Shown piece after piece: positions 1-8,197 of a stretch of DNA of 64,000 bases. Below the pieces are notes generated by a model. That model was not told where the DNA came from and did no database searches. It saw only the letters and a program-made list of their open reading frames with translations. How positions within the stretch are numbered: the stretch's first letter is position 1; every line of letters begins with the position of its first letter. The stretch lies in contig JAKLEZ010000007.1 of assembly GCA_022711465.1 (NCBI GenBank), forward strand, positions 186,001-250,000. The letters run 5' to 3'. Source of the stretch: Planctomycetota bacterium (lineage in GTDB: Bacteria > Planctomycetota > Phycisphaerae > UBA1845 > PWPN01). The translations under genes were made by a program, and so were the position numbers.

Positions 1-98
1 CGGTGAGGCTGGCTTGAGGTGGGGGATTTGTTGGGGACGGCGCGATTCAAGACCTGACCCCCATCACCTCCCTTGGGAAAGGGGGGAGGTGGTGGGGC

Positions 99-1043
99 AT
101 GGAGGACCAGACAGTGTCCAAACGCATCTCGATCGGTACGTGGGCGTATGCCATCGGGCCCTACGCAGACAACCCGATTCCATTCGTCGAGGTCGTCGAC
201 AAGCTCCATAAGCTCGGTTTTGACGGTGTCGAACTCGGGGGGTTTGGCATCCATCCCAACCCCGATCTGCAGAAGACCAAGGACGACCGGCTGGCGGCTC
301 GCCAGGTATGGGAGTCGCGGGGTATGGGCTGCAGCGGCCTGGCGGCCGATCTGTGGGGCGAGAAGTTGATCACCGCCCGAGACAGCGGTTCGTACCTGAA
401 TACATTCCGGAAGAACCTGCAGTTCTGTGTGGACCTGGGCATCAACGTGATTCGAGTGGACACCACCGAGGACCCGGGCGTCCTGGGCCGGGTCGGTGAC
501 GAGCCGGTCAAGGCGATGGTGGTCAACTACGATGACGCCTTGAAGCGAGTCACCGCCACCTGGCGGCAGTGCGCCAAGGAAGCCGCTGATGTCGGGGTGA
601 GGGTGGTGTGGGAGTTTGAGCCGGGCTTCGCGTTCAACAAGCCCAGCGACATCTTCCGAGTCGTCGATGGGGTTGGCCACGGCAACTTCATGACCATGTA
701 CGACACCTGCCACGCAAACATGATCGCCAAGCATGGCTCGCGGCAGCCGGGCAAGCGCGAGACGCTGCCCGGTGGAGCCAAGGAACTAGCTCAGAAGCTC
801 AAGGGCAAGATCGGCCGCGTCCACCTGATCGACTCGGACGGCACCCTGCATGACAACCACACCAGCACGCACCCTCCATTTGGCAAGGGCGGACTGGACT
901 TCGACGATCTCATGCCCGCCATCGTGGCCGCCGGGTGCCCGGACGACTGGTGGACAATCGACCTGTGCTTCTGGCCGGACGCCTGGGTGGCGACGGAGTC
1001 GTGCAAGCGGTTCGTGGACGGCCTCGCGGCCAAGTACGGATGA
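99..1043 (+). CDS. Xylose-isomerase-like TIM-barrel protein (sugar phosphate isomerase/epimerase family)
   Basis: The 314-residue product has the AP-endonuclease-2/xylose-isomerase TIM-barrel pattern: an N-terminal strand SIGTWAYAIGP, GFDGVELGG at about residue 46, and acidic/His metal-ligand strands VWEFEPG (about 168), MYDTCHANM (about 203) and VHLIDSDG (about 240). Members of this family isomerise or epimerise sugars and keto-sugars in the cytoplasm; the substrate cannot be read here. The ATG at 99 follows a strong GGGGGGAGG ribosome site; a GTG at 114 is a weaker alternative. The stop overlaps the start of the next gene by 4 bp (ATGA), so the two are co-translated. The pairing of such isomerases with secreted or oxidoreductase partners is common in planctomycetes. 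The fold is confident, the reaction is not. Confidence 0.88.
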   Translation: MEDQTVSKRISIGTWAYAIGPYADNPIPFVEVVDKLHKLGFDGVELGGFGIHPNPDLQKTKDDRLAARQVWESRGMGCSGLAADLWGEKLITARDSGSYLNTFRKNLQFCVDLGINVIRVDTTEDPGVLGRVGDEPVKAMVVNYDDALKRVTATWRQCAKEAADVGVRVVWEFEPGFAFNKPSDIFRVVDGVGHGNFMTMYDTCHANMIAKHGSRQPGKRETLPGGAKELAQKLKGKIGRVHLIDSDGTLHDNHTSTHPPFGKGGLDFDDLMPAIVAAGCPDDWWTIDLCFWPDAWVATESCKRFVDGLAAKYG

Positions 1044-1696
1044 CCGGTCTCGTACCCAACCGGCTGCTTTTTCGGTTTGAGATCGCCCTGCGATACCGCC
1101 AGTCGCCGGAGATCGACGGGGATCTGAGCGACTGGTCGGACAAGCACCTGCTGCCCGTGCTCGATCGCCTCGACGGCGGCACTCCCTTCGGGCGGATCTG
1201 GCTGGCGTGGAGCGAGGCCGGCCTGTTCCTGGCCTGCCGAGTAGAGGGGCGGCGAAGCGCCTTCCGCTGTGACCCGAAAGCATTCTGGAAGGGAGACAAC
1301 CTCCGGCTCATGACCGACATGCGCGACGCTCGGGACAATCGCCGGGCATCACGCTACTGCCAGCAGTTCTTTTTCATGCCTGCAGGGGGCGGGAAGAATG
1401 GGGATGAGCCGGTGGCGGGTGCGGCTCGGATCAACCGGGCGACCGAAGACGCGCCACCGGTGCCGCCGGGCCTGATCCACCTCGCCGGCCGCCGGGAGAA
1501 AGACACCTACACCATGGAGGCCCACATTCCCGCAGAGGCGCTCTCCGGCTTCGACCCCGACGAGCATCGCCGGATCGGAATCTGCACCATGCTCGAGGAT
1601 TGCGACCTCGGCCAGCAGTACCTGACCGTCGGAGACGATCTGAACTGGCACATCGATCCCAGCACCTGGGCGACAGCCGTCTTGACACGGCCGTAA
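1040..1696 (+). CDS. Carbohydrate-binding family 9-like (DOMON-type) protein
   Basis: This 218-residue protein starts at an ATG that overlaps the preceding stop (ATGA). Near residue 17 it has SPEIDGDLSDWSD, the signature entry strand of CBM9-like domains, followed by beta-strand motifs such as IWLAWSEAGLFLACRVEG and a late MEAHIPAEALSGF segment typical of this fold. No signal peptide is evident, so it may act in the cytoplasm or be exported by an unrecognised route. It is translationally coupled to the sugar isomerase and probably supports the same carbohydrate pathway. The longer upstream reading frame from 935 is rejected because it runs through the isomerase gene. Confidence 0.72.
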   Translation: MTGLVPNRLLFRFEIALRYRQSPEIDGDLSDWSDKHLLPVLDRLDGGTPFGRIWLAWSEAGLFLACRVEGRRSAFRCDPKAFWKGDNLRLMTDMRDARDNRRASRYCQQFFFMPAGGGKNGDEPVAGAARINRATEDAPPVPPGLIHLAGRREKDTYTMEAHIPAEALSGFDPDEHRRIGICTMLEDCDLGQQYLTVGDDLNWHIDPSTWATAVLTRP

Positions 1697-1766
1697 CCTG
1701 TCATCAGACTGACGCTGCTGTGGTCTGCCTTGAAGTGCGCGAGGCCACCTAATCGGAGTCGACGCC

Positions 1767-2168
1767 ATGTCCCAGATACCCGGTCAGCCGCCACCGCCAC
1801 CGTCCCACATGCCCTACGCTCCACAGACGACGGATCCCTCGGAGCGGACATTCGCGATGCTCTGTCACTTGATCGCACTGGTGGGCCTTGCCATTCCCCT
1901 GGGCAACATCATCGGTCCGCTGATCATCTGGCTTGTCAAGAAAGAGCAGTGTCCATTCGTCGACGACCAGGGCAAGGAGTCGCTCAACTTCCAGATGAGT
2001 CTGCTCATCTACGCGCTGGTCTGTGTGCCCTTGTGCTTCATCGTGATCGGCTTCATCCTACTGCCCCTGCTCGGCTTGTTCTGGCTGGTGATGACCATCA
2101 TCGCGGGGATCAAAGCCAACAACGGGGAGAGATACCGCTATCCGCTGACGATTCGCTTTCTCCGGTGA
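1767..2168 (+). CDS. DUF4870 small membrane protein
   Basis: The 133-residue product has a Pro-rich N-terminus (PGQPPPPP) followed by ERTFAMLCHLIALVG, then two or three hydrophobic segments and a terminal AGIKANNGERYRYPLTIRFL. This arrangement is characteristic of the DUF4870/Tic20-like small membrane proteins, which have three or four helices and lie in the inner membrane. Function is unknown for most bacterial members. It is a single gene between the CBM9-like protein (70 bp away) and the alpha/alpha-barrel gene (4 bp downstream). The start at 1767 lies upstream of the Pro-rich segment and has no strong Shine-Dalgarno site. Family assignment is confident. Confidence 0.85.
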   Translation: MSQIPGQPPPPPSHMPYAPQTTDPSERTFAMLCHLIALVGLAIPLGNIIGPLIIWLVKKEQCPFVDDQGKESLNFQMSLLIYALVCVPLCFIVIGFILLPLLGLFWLVMTIIAGIKANNGERYRYPLTIRFLR

Positions 2169-2172
2169 CGAG

Positions 2173-3462
2173 GTGCGGGTAGCCGCTGCAACCAGGATGG
2201 CCGAAGGACAAGCATGTGCCGGGGGGGTGACAGGACGGGCCGACGCCTCGCCTTCCCGCGGTCGCGTGTCCGCGCCGCGCGCCCTCCTGTGCGCGGCGAG
2301 TCGCCTCTCACATGGATGGGTGGTCGTCCGCGATCTGCTCGGCTTGAAAAGCGGCCGGGTGGACGACCGCATCCACCTTCAGGCGGCCATGGCGTGGCTT
2401 GCCCGAGCCCACGATGCAGCCGGCGGACGGGGCGTCTCGGCCGGTTACTACTTCGCCTCCGGATGGCTCCCGCCGTACCCGGAAACCACCGGCTATATCA
2501 TCTGTACCGCGATGCGCTACGCGGAGTTCGCGGACGACGAACAGTGGACCGATCGAGCGATGCGCATGGGTGACTGGGAGATCCAGGTACAGCTGCCCGG
2601 CGGAGGAGTGCGCGGCCAGATCGGGCTGAACGATTTCCCCATCGTGTTCAATACCGGCCAGGTTATTCTCGGCTGGGTGGAACTGTTTCTGAACACGAGC
2701 GAGCAGAAGTACCTGGATGCCGCCGTGCGGGCGGGGGACTGGCTGCGGGCAGTCCAGGACGTCGACGGCAAATGGAGCACATCTGACCACGCCGGCGTTC
2801 CGCACGCCTACCAGTCGCGGGTGGCGTGGCCGCTGTTCGAACTGGCCCAGGCTTCCGGTAACGTTGAATACCGGCGGTCAGCCGAGAAGTGCATCGAGTG
2901 GGTTCTGTCGAAGGTCCAGCCCAACGGCTGGATCGAGCACATGGCTTTCCTGCCTGGGCAGAATCCCTTTATGCATACCATCGTCTATACGCTCCGGGGG
3001 CTGCTCGAATCTGCGGCTCACCTGGGGGATGCGGATCGGGAACGCGTGCGGGGCGTCGTGCGGCGCGCCGCCGAGACGCTGCTCATGAAGTACGAGCTGT
3101 CCAAGCGTGATCCGTACGGCCCGCCGGCGGATCTGCCCGGCCAGTTCGATGAACGCTGGCGACCGGCTGCGAAGTCCAGTTGTCTCACCGGAGACTGCCA
3201 GTTGTCCGTCCTGTGGCACAAGCTGTCCGCGATCACCGGCGATCCTCGATTCGCGAACGCGGCCCTCAAACTGATGGACCAGGTGAAGGCCACGCAGAGG
3301 CTGCGATCGGGCAACCCCGGCATCCGGGGAGCGATCGCCGGCTCCCGCCCGATCTGGGGCGGCTACGAGCGGTTCGGGTATCCCAACTGGGCAGCCAAGT
3401 TCTTCGCCGACGCGATCATGGCCCAGGAGGAGACCCTGGCGCAGATCGGAGGGCGGCCGTGA
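2173..3462 (+). CDS. Alpha/alpha-barrel (six-hairpin-like) protein, probable glycan-acting enzyme
   Basis: From about residue 60 to the end the 429-residue product shows repeated amphipathic helix pairs with conserved Gly/Trp/Tyr positions (YPETTGYIICTAMRYAEF, GQVILGWVELFLNT, HAYQSRVAWPLFELAQ, LTGDCQLSVLWHKLS). This resembles the alpha/alpha toroids of unsaturated-glucuronyl hydrolases and related polysaccharide-locus proteins. The first 50 residues are Arg/Ala-rich and look non-coding, so the true start may be later (GTG at 2320 is possible). Its stop overlaps the formyltransferase start by 4 bp, which argues for co-translation and a shared pathway in surface glycan biosynthesis or modification. 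The catalytic residues and substrate are not identified. Confidence 0.68.
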   Translation: MRVAAATRMAEGQACAGGVTGRADASPSRGRVSAPRALLCAASRLSHGWVVVRDLLGLKSGRVDDRIHLQAAMAWLARAHDAAGGRGVSAGYYFASGWLPPYPETTGYIICTAMRYAEFADDEQWTDRAMRMGDWEIQVQLPGGGVRGQIGLNDFPIVFNTGQVILGWVELFLNTSEQKYLDAAVRAGDWLRAVQDVDGKWSTSDHAGVPHAYQSRVAWPLFELAQASGNVEYRRSAEKCIEWVLSKVQPNGWIEHMAFLPGQNPFMHTIVYTLRGLLESAAHLGDADRERVRGVVRRAAETLLMKYELSKRDPYGPPADLPGQFDERWRPAAKSSCLTGDCQLSVLWHKLSAITGDPRFANAALKLMDQVKATQRLRSGNPGIRGAIAGSRPIWGGYERFGYPNWAAKFFADAIMAQEETLAQIGGRP

Positions 3463-4265
3463 GGCTGGGCATCGTCTCGCCGGCCGACGACAATCTCTAT
3501 TCCGCCACCTTGCTTGCGGCACTGGCGGCATCAAGCGACACGCCCTGTCTGGTCATCTCCACCCATCGTTCCCGGTTTGCCCGGGCCATGGCGTATGTCG
3601 GACGGCACGGCTGGCGCGCCTTCCTTCGTCGCCTGCTCGAAGAGGCGGATCTTGCCGAAGCGGGTCCTGCCAGTGCCAGGCGATGCCTTCAGGAACTGTC
3701 CGACAGCCGCGGCTTTGGGAACTGGGACCGGCCGCTCTCGCGAAGCTGCCAGGTGATGGGCATCGAGTATCTACACGCGGCGAGTGTGAATGCCCCTGCG
3801 GCCGTTGAAGCGGTGCGGCGGAACCGGGTGGACGTGCTGCTCAGCGCCGTGGCTGAACTGTATCGCTCGCCCATGATCGAGGCCCCAACGATCGGGATTC
3901 TCAATGCCCACATGGCCCTGCTGCCTCGCGTTCGGGGCATGAACGCGCTGGAATGGAGCGCGCTGCTCGGGCAGCCCATTGGGGTCACGATTCACTTCGT
4001 GGCTCATCGTGTCGACACCGGTGCGATCGTGTTGCGCCGCGAGATGGCGGTTGCGCCCGGCGATACGCTGGACACGCTTCGAGCCAGGTCGATCGCGGTC
4101 AACGTCGAACTGATGATCGAAGCGGTGAGCAGCCTCAAGGCGGATCCTGCCGGCCGTCGGGAGCCGTGTGCAGGCGAGGGCAAGCAGTATTTCGTCATGC
4201 ACCCCCGGCTGAAGGAGATCGTCCGTCAGAAGATCAGCACCGGTTCAGTCTCGACCGGCAGGTAA
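3459..4265 (+). CDS. Formyltransferase-family protein (probable sugar N-formyltransferase)
   Basis: A GTG at 3459 overlapping the previous stop gives 268 residues. The core at about residues 145-200 carries the formyltransferase signature ILNAHMALLPRVRGMN followed by VTIHFVAHRVDTGAIV. The Asn, His and Asp positions of the N10-formyl-tetrahydrofolate transferase active site are all present. The protein lacks the C-terminal OB domain of methionyl-tRNA formyltransferase, so formylation of a sugar amine is more likely. It is translationally coupled to the alpha/alpha-barrel gene. Its last 40 bases overlap, antiparallel, the 3' end of the PIG-L deacetylase gene, an enzyme type that could generate the free amine this enzyme needs. 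The substrate is inferred. Confidence 0.8.
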   Translation: MRLGIVSPADDNLYSATLLAALAASSDTPCLVISTHRSRFARAMAYVGRHGWRAFLRRLLEEADLAEAGPASARRCLQELSDSRGFGNWDRPLSRSCQVMGIEYLHAASVNAPAAVEAVRRNRVDVLLSAVAELYRSPMIEAPTIGILNAHMALLPRVRGMNALEWSALLGQPIGVTIHFVAHRVDTGAIVLRREMAVAPGDTLDTLRARSIAVNVELMIEAVSSLKADPAGRREPCAGEGKQYFVMHPRLKEIVRQKISTGSVSTGR

Positions 4266-4957
4266 GCCACTTTGCGTTTTCGCGAGATCGGCGGCAGGCT
4301 GACTGTGACGGCGTATTTGACGCCAACCTCGGCCCCGTGCTGAGCGGCCAGCCCGGTGTAATAGTGCAGGTAATTGAACGACACCTCGCCGCGGAGCAGT
4401 TGGTGCTCACGGCACCCGGCCACCCAGGTCTCGAAGACGTCGGTGACGTCGAGCCACAGGTCCGGGTGGTAGTCCTCCAGGTCCTCCCAGTTCTCGAGGT
4501 AGTACAGACCGCGGATCAAGTGGGCCGGCTCGGTTCGCTTGATGCCGGGCAGGGCGGCCAGGAACCCGCCTTCCATGGTGATGTTGTAGGCCGCCCGGTG
4601 ATCGCGATGGTACGAGCCCCGCCAGTGGGTGAGAACGATGTCCGGCTTGAGGCGGCGGACGAGGTCGCACACTTCGTAGATGGTTTTCTCATCGCTTCGC
4701 AGCTCGCCGTCCGGATGGTCGAGGACGATGCACTCGGCGGCGCCGAACTTCCTGGCCGCGGCCTCGGCCTCGCGAATTCGCTGGCGGCGGTACTCGAGGT
4801 GGTCCATCCGCGGATTGCCTTTCTCGCCGGCGGTCATGTGCAGGACCGTCGCCCGGTGGCCCGCTGCGGCGTATTTGCTCACCAGCAGCCCGGCGGTGAT
4901 TTCCGCGTCGCCGATATGGGCTCCGATCGCCAGGAGATGCAGCTTCTTGCTGGGCAT
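4226..4957 (-). CDS. PIG-L family (LmbE-like) deacetylase
   Basis: The 243-residue product begins near LLAIGAHIGDAEITAG, the zinc-binding entry motif of LmbE/PIG-L N-acetyl-sugar deacetylases (family pattern AHPDDxE; here the Pro-Asp is replaced by Ile-Gly while His, Asp and Glu remain). The second metal motif, YHRDHRAAY, is near residue 115. PIG-L enzymes remove acetyl groups from GlcNAc-type sugars. The ATG at 4957 is chosen because GGAGG lies 8 bp upstream; an upstream extension to 5011 lacks support. It is convergent with, and overlaps by 40 bp, the formyltransferase gene. Family assignment is strong, the substrate unknown. Confidence 0.87.
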   Translation of the reverse strand: MPSKKLHLLAIGAHIGDAEITAGLLVSKYAAAGHRATVLHMTAGEKGNPRMDHLEYRRQRIREAEAAARKFGAAECIVLDHPDGELRSDEKTIYEVCDLVRRLKPDIVLTHWRGSYHRDHRAAYNITMEGGFLAALPGIKRTEPAHLIRGLYYLENWEDLEDYHPDLWLDVTDVFETWVAGCREHQLLRGEVSFNYLHYYTGLAAQHGAEVGVKYAVTVSLPPISRKRKVAYLPVETEPVLIF

Positions 4958-5007
4958 GGTTGCGTCCTCCAGAGAACCCTTGCGTCCGGCCCGCGCCGGG
5001 GGCAGGC

Positions 5008-6720
5008 TCATTCGGGCAGTCGAGCCAGTTCCGCCTGAACGGCCTCAATGAGCGGTCGGAGCGTGGCCGCGCCGAAATCGAACTTCAGGCCGGCCGCCTG
5101 CCACAGTTCCGGCAACGGCCGGCTTCCGCCCAAAGCCTGGGCCGCCTTGTACTGGGCGAGGGCCTTCCTGGGGTCCCGCTTGGCGTTCTGCCAGAGCTGC
5201 AGGGCTCCGACCTGGGCGATGCCGTACTCGATGTAGTAGAACGGGACGCTGAACAGGTGCAGTTGCCGGTGCCACAAGGCCCCCTTCGCGGTCTCGTACC
5301 CGCTCCAATCCTCGATGCCGCCGAAACGATCCTGAAGCTCGAGCCAGGCCTTGGTTCGCTCCTCCGGTGTATGGTTGGGGTGCAGGTAGATCCAATGCTG
5401 GAACGCGTCGATGGTCGCGATCCAGGGGAAGATCATGAGCGTGTCCTCGAACTGCTCACGCTTGGCCCGGATCAGGTCGTCACCCTTGTAGAACTCGTCC
5501 AGGTAATCGAGGGCCAGCATCTCCATGCCCATGGAGGAGACCTCGGCCATCTCCATGCCGTAGTGCCGATAGGCGATGAGCGGCTCGCTTCGGCAGGCGA
5601 TGGCGTGGAATGCATGCCCGCCCTCGTGCAGCAGGGTCATCACATCGCTGTGCAGGCCGACCGCGTTCATGAAGATGAACGGGTGGCGGTGCTCGTCAAA
5701 GGTGGATTGATAACCGCCCGGTGCCTTTCCTTTGCGGCTGTCCAGGTCCAGCCACTTGGCCTCGATCATCGCGTCGAACTGTCTGCCCAGCTCCGGGTCG
5801 AGGCGGTGGAACACCTTCGCGGTCTTCTCGCAGAATTCGGGAATCGCCTGAAACGGCTTGAGCGCCGGCCGGTTCCTGGTATCGACGAGCACGTCCCATG
5901 GCCGGAGCCGATCCACGCCCAGGCTCTTACGTCGCTGTTCCTGAAGGGCTCGCCTGGCCGGGACGACGATCTTCTCAATGGCGTCGTGAAAGGCCATACA
6001 GTCCTTGGGGCCGTAGTCGAACCGCTGGTAGGCCTGGAACTGGTAGTCGCGGAAGTTCTCATAGTCCGCGTTCTTGGCGATCTGCTGGCGGATGCGGACC
6101 AACTGATCGAAGATGGCGTCGATCTTGTCGCGGTCCTGCAGCCGGCGCTCGGCCACCAGCACCCAGGTCTTCTCGCGGACGGTGCGATCGGGATCTCGCT
6201 GATACTTGCCCATCTGCTGAAGCGTCTGTTCTCGCCCATCGTACTGGACGGTCATCGCTGCGCAGAGCTTCTTGTATTGCTGGTCGAGCTTGTCGTCCTC
6301 GGTCTGGAGGGGGACGTTTTTCTCCCGGAACAACTTCACGGCCGCGGTCGTACTGCGGTCGTACACGAAGTACCGCGGCATGGGCAGCTCGGCCCGGATC
6401 GGCGAGGCGACATATCGCTCCTGGAGTTTCTGCCAGCGGGGTTTGCATTTCGGCTCGATCTGCTCGAGGAAATGGAGATGAGCCTTCTCCTTGGCCGGGT
6501 CGTCGGTCTGGCAGGTCATGGCCACGCGACGTCGGGTCCCCTCCTCCTGGATGCAAGCCTCCAGATCGCTCTGATCGAGGAGCCACTGTTGGAATTGCTC
6601 GGCCGTCTCCAGCGGCCGGCGATCGAGTTCATCGAAGAGCGGCTCGATCTGGGCCCAGTCGCCCATGTCTGCGGCCGCCTGCACGTACTGCCGTGAATAC
6701 TGAACGTCCATTGCGTCCAT
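5008..6720 (-). CDS. M3-family oligoendopeptidase (PepF-like)
   Basis: This 570-residue protein contains the zinc-metallopeptidase motif LLHEGGHAFHA near residue 365 and the downstream Glu region EMAEVSSMGMEML, typical of M3B oligoendopeptidase F enzymes. These are cytoplasmic and degrade short peptides. Length and the all-helical pattern fit the family. The ATG at 6720 is preceded by AAGGAG; upstream in-frame codons run into a 7-base tandem repeat (6741-6768) and are rejected as coding. The preceding minus-strand region is a decayed nuclease fragment, so this gene probably has its own promoter. The gene ends 50 bp before the PIG-L start on the same strand, making cotranscription possible. 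Confidence 0.9.
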   Translation of the reverse strand: MDAMDVQYSRQYVQAAADMGDWAQIEPLFDELDRRPLETAEQFQQWLLDQSDLEACIQEEGTRRRVAMTCQTDDPAKEKAHLHFLEQIEPKCKPRWQKLQERYVASPIRAELPMPRYFVYDRSTTAAVKLFREKNVPLQTEDDKLDQQYKKLCAAMTVQYDGREQTLQQMGKYQRDPDRTVREKTWVLVAERRLQDRDKIDAIFDQLVRIRQQIAKNADYENFRDYQFQAYQRFDYGPKDCMAFHDAIEKIVVPARRALQEQRRKSLGVDRLRPWDVLVDTRNRPALKPFQAIPEFCEKTAKVFHRLDPELGRQFDAMIEAKWLDLDSRKGKAPGGYQSTFDEHRHPFIFMNAVGLHSDVMTLLHEGGHAFHAIACRSEPLIAYRHYGMEMAEVSSMGMEMLALDYLDEFYKGDDLIRAKREQFEDTLMIFPWIATIDAFQHWIYLHPNHTPEERTKAWLELQDRFGGIEDWSGYETAKGALWHRQLHLFSVPFYYIEYGIAQVGALQLWQNAKRDPRKALAQYKAAQALGGSRPLPELWQAAGLKFDFGAATLRPLIEAVQAELARLPE

Positions 6721-6740
6721 TGGGGCTCCTTGGGGAAGTC

Positions 6741-6768
6741 GAGAATGGAGAAGTGAGAATGGAGAAAG
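6741..6768 (+). repeat. Heptameric tandem repeat, left array
   Basis: Four consecutive 7-base units read GAGAATG, GAGAAGT, GAGAATG and GAGAAAG. They lie just upstream of the M3 peptidase start. A second array of the same type lies in opposite orientation at 7281-7310, so the two bracket the nuclease remnant. A related eight-unit array is at 33784-33839. Confidence 0.75.
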
Positions 6769-6896
6769 GTCCAACTGGCACACGCGTGCTCCATGCCTTC
6801 CTCCCTCTCAAGGATCTCTATTCAGTTCGCCGTCGCGCTCTTGGCGCTTCCGCTGGGAATTGTAGTCGATCCGCGGCCGCCATCAACGATCGGCGG

Positions 6897-7232
6897 GTGA
6901 AGCCAGCCTACCTCGGCCACGACTGGACGACGGTCCGAGCCCTGGCCGGTGCCCGTCCGGCTTTCGCTGCAGGTGAGCTTCTGACTGAGGTACAGATGGT
7001 CCAATCTCAGGCCGGGCACCCAGCGCAGGAAGGAGTTGACCGGCCAAGTCGCGCAGCCACCCCAGCCCGCCAGATCGTGGGTGTCACGGAAGTTCATGCG
7101 TTGAATCACGTGGGCCTGCGGGCTTCGTGCCGTGGAGTTGGAATCGCCCAGGTGAAGATCTCTCTGGGGCGGCTCGGCTAACGGACGAGGTGAGTAGATG
7201 GCCGCCCCGAAGGAATCGTCGCGGCATTCATG
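6897..7232 (-). pseudogene. Decayed endonuclease/exonuclease/phosphatase (EEP) family fragment
   Basis: Read on the minus strand, this stretch keeps recognisable pieces of the EEP superfamily. There is a middle piece RDDSFGAAIYSPRPL (family pattern close to RDDNFG...SRxPL), then GDSNSTARSPQ (usually GDFNxT..SP), then RLDHLYLSQKL and GSDRRPVVAEV (usually GSDHRPVVAE). The catalytic His of the SDHRP motif is Arg here, and the Phe of GDFN is Ser. About 60 residues between the first and second pieces are missing, and the N-terminal half of the protein is absent. It is therefore a 5'-truncated, internally deleted remnant rather than a working gene. It sits between two oppositely oriented heptamer arrays. 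Confidence 0.68.
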
Positions 7233-7280
7233 GATTCGGTTCGGGTAGTCCATGCCAGACGCACGCCACCTCGCCTATCT

Positions 7281-7310
7281 TCCATTTCTCAATTCTCCAT
7301 GCTCCATTCC
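7281..7310 (-). repeat. Heptameric tandem repeat, right array (inverted relative to 6741)
   Basis: On the minus strand this reads as about four degenerate 7-base units (GAATGGA, GCATGGA, GAATTGA, GAAATGG), a rotation of the GAGAATG-type unit at 6741-6768. It ends at the stop of purQ. Together the two arrays form opposing flanks around 0.5 kb of decayed sequence. Confidence 0.6.
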
Positions 7311-8104
7311 TACCAGAGAGATTTCGCCGTCCGGACCGCGGTCTCAAAGACCACGCGCCCGTTGGCCGCGGCCTTCGGTCGTCGCGTCCACTCCGGGTGC
7401 TGAGTTGGATACACGTGCCTCTCGGGGTGGGGCATAAGGCCGAGGATTCGGCCGGTGGCGTCGATCAGACCGGCGATGTCCGCCTGGCTGCCGTTGGGGT
7501 TGACCGGGTAGGGGCCGGACTGGCCCTCGGCGTCGCAGTAGGTCAGGGCAATGTGCCCACGGTTCTTGAGTTGGGCGAGGACGTTATCGTCCGCGGCCAC
7601 CAGCTTGCCTTCGCCGTGGGCGATGGGCATGGCCAGGATCGCTCCGTCGGGCAGAAACGCGCATCGCCGCCACGATCGCAAGTGAATCCACCGAGCCTCG
7701 AATCGAGCTGAATCGTTCTGCGTGAGCGTGACCGTCTGGCCGTTGCCTGACGTCGCCGATTGCCCGGGCAGTGCTCCGGGCAGCAGCCCGGCCTTGACCA
7801 GGGCCTGGAATCCATTACAGATGCCCAGAATCAGCTTGCCGGCGGCCAGGAACCCGTGAAGGGCGTCGGCCAGGTGGTGAACCATCTGGTTGGCCAGAAT
7901 CTTGCCCGCGGAGATGTCGTCGCCATAGCTGAAGCCGCCCGGGATGGTTAGAATCGCATAGTCCTTGAGTCGATCCGGGTGATCGGCAAGCTCGCGGATA
8001 TGGACGCGTTCCGTCTCGGCCCCGGCCAGTTGCCAGGCGTGAGCGGTCTCTTCGTCGCAGTTGGTGCCCGCGGTACGGAGGATCATGACCTTCGGCTTGC
8101 TCAT
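7310..8104 (-). CDS. purQ: Phosphoribosylformylglycinamidine synthase, glutamine amidotransferase subunit
   Basis: The 264-residue product is a class I glutamine amidotransferase. It has PGGFSYGDDISAGK near residue 55, the nucleophile-elbow LGICNGFQAL near residue 92 (catalytic Cys) and the catalytic His/Glu at LMPHPERHVY near residue 230. These match PurQ, which supplies ammonia to PurL for FGAM formation in purine synthesis. It is slightly longer than typical PurQ (about 225-260 residues). The large PurL subunit is about 6.5 kb away at 14596 on the opposite strand, so the complex is not encoded as one operon. The ATG at 8104 is close to the divergent VKOR-DsbA gene, leaving a shared 93-bp intergenic region. 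Confidence 0.95.
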   Translation of the reverse strand: MSKPKVMILRTAGTNCDEETAHAWQLAGAETERVHIRELADHPDRLKDYAILTIPGGFSYGDDISAGKILANQMVHHLADALHGFLAAGKLILGICNGFQALVKAGLLPGALPGQSATSGNGQTVTLTQNDSARFEARWIHLRSWRRCAFLPDGAILAMPIAHGEGKLVAADDNVLAQLKNRGHIALTYCDAEGQSGPYPVNPNGSQADIAGLIDATGRILGLMPHPERHVYPTQHPEWTRRPKAAANGRVVFETAVRTAKSLW

Positions 8105-8197
8105 GCGGGCAAGAGTCTAGGGTACAATGGTGTGGGATGCAACGAGGGAGCCTCGCCGGCACGCGGCGCCCAGGGGGATCCAAGTGAGGAGAATCCG

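Noticed and set aside
935..1039. N-terminal extension of the CBM9-like gene
   Set aside because: It overlaps the isomerase gene in another frame and shows no conserved residues; the ATGA overlap at 1040 is the natural start.
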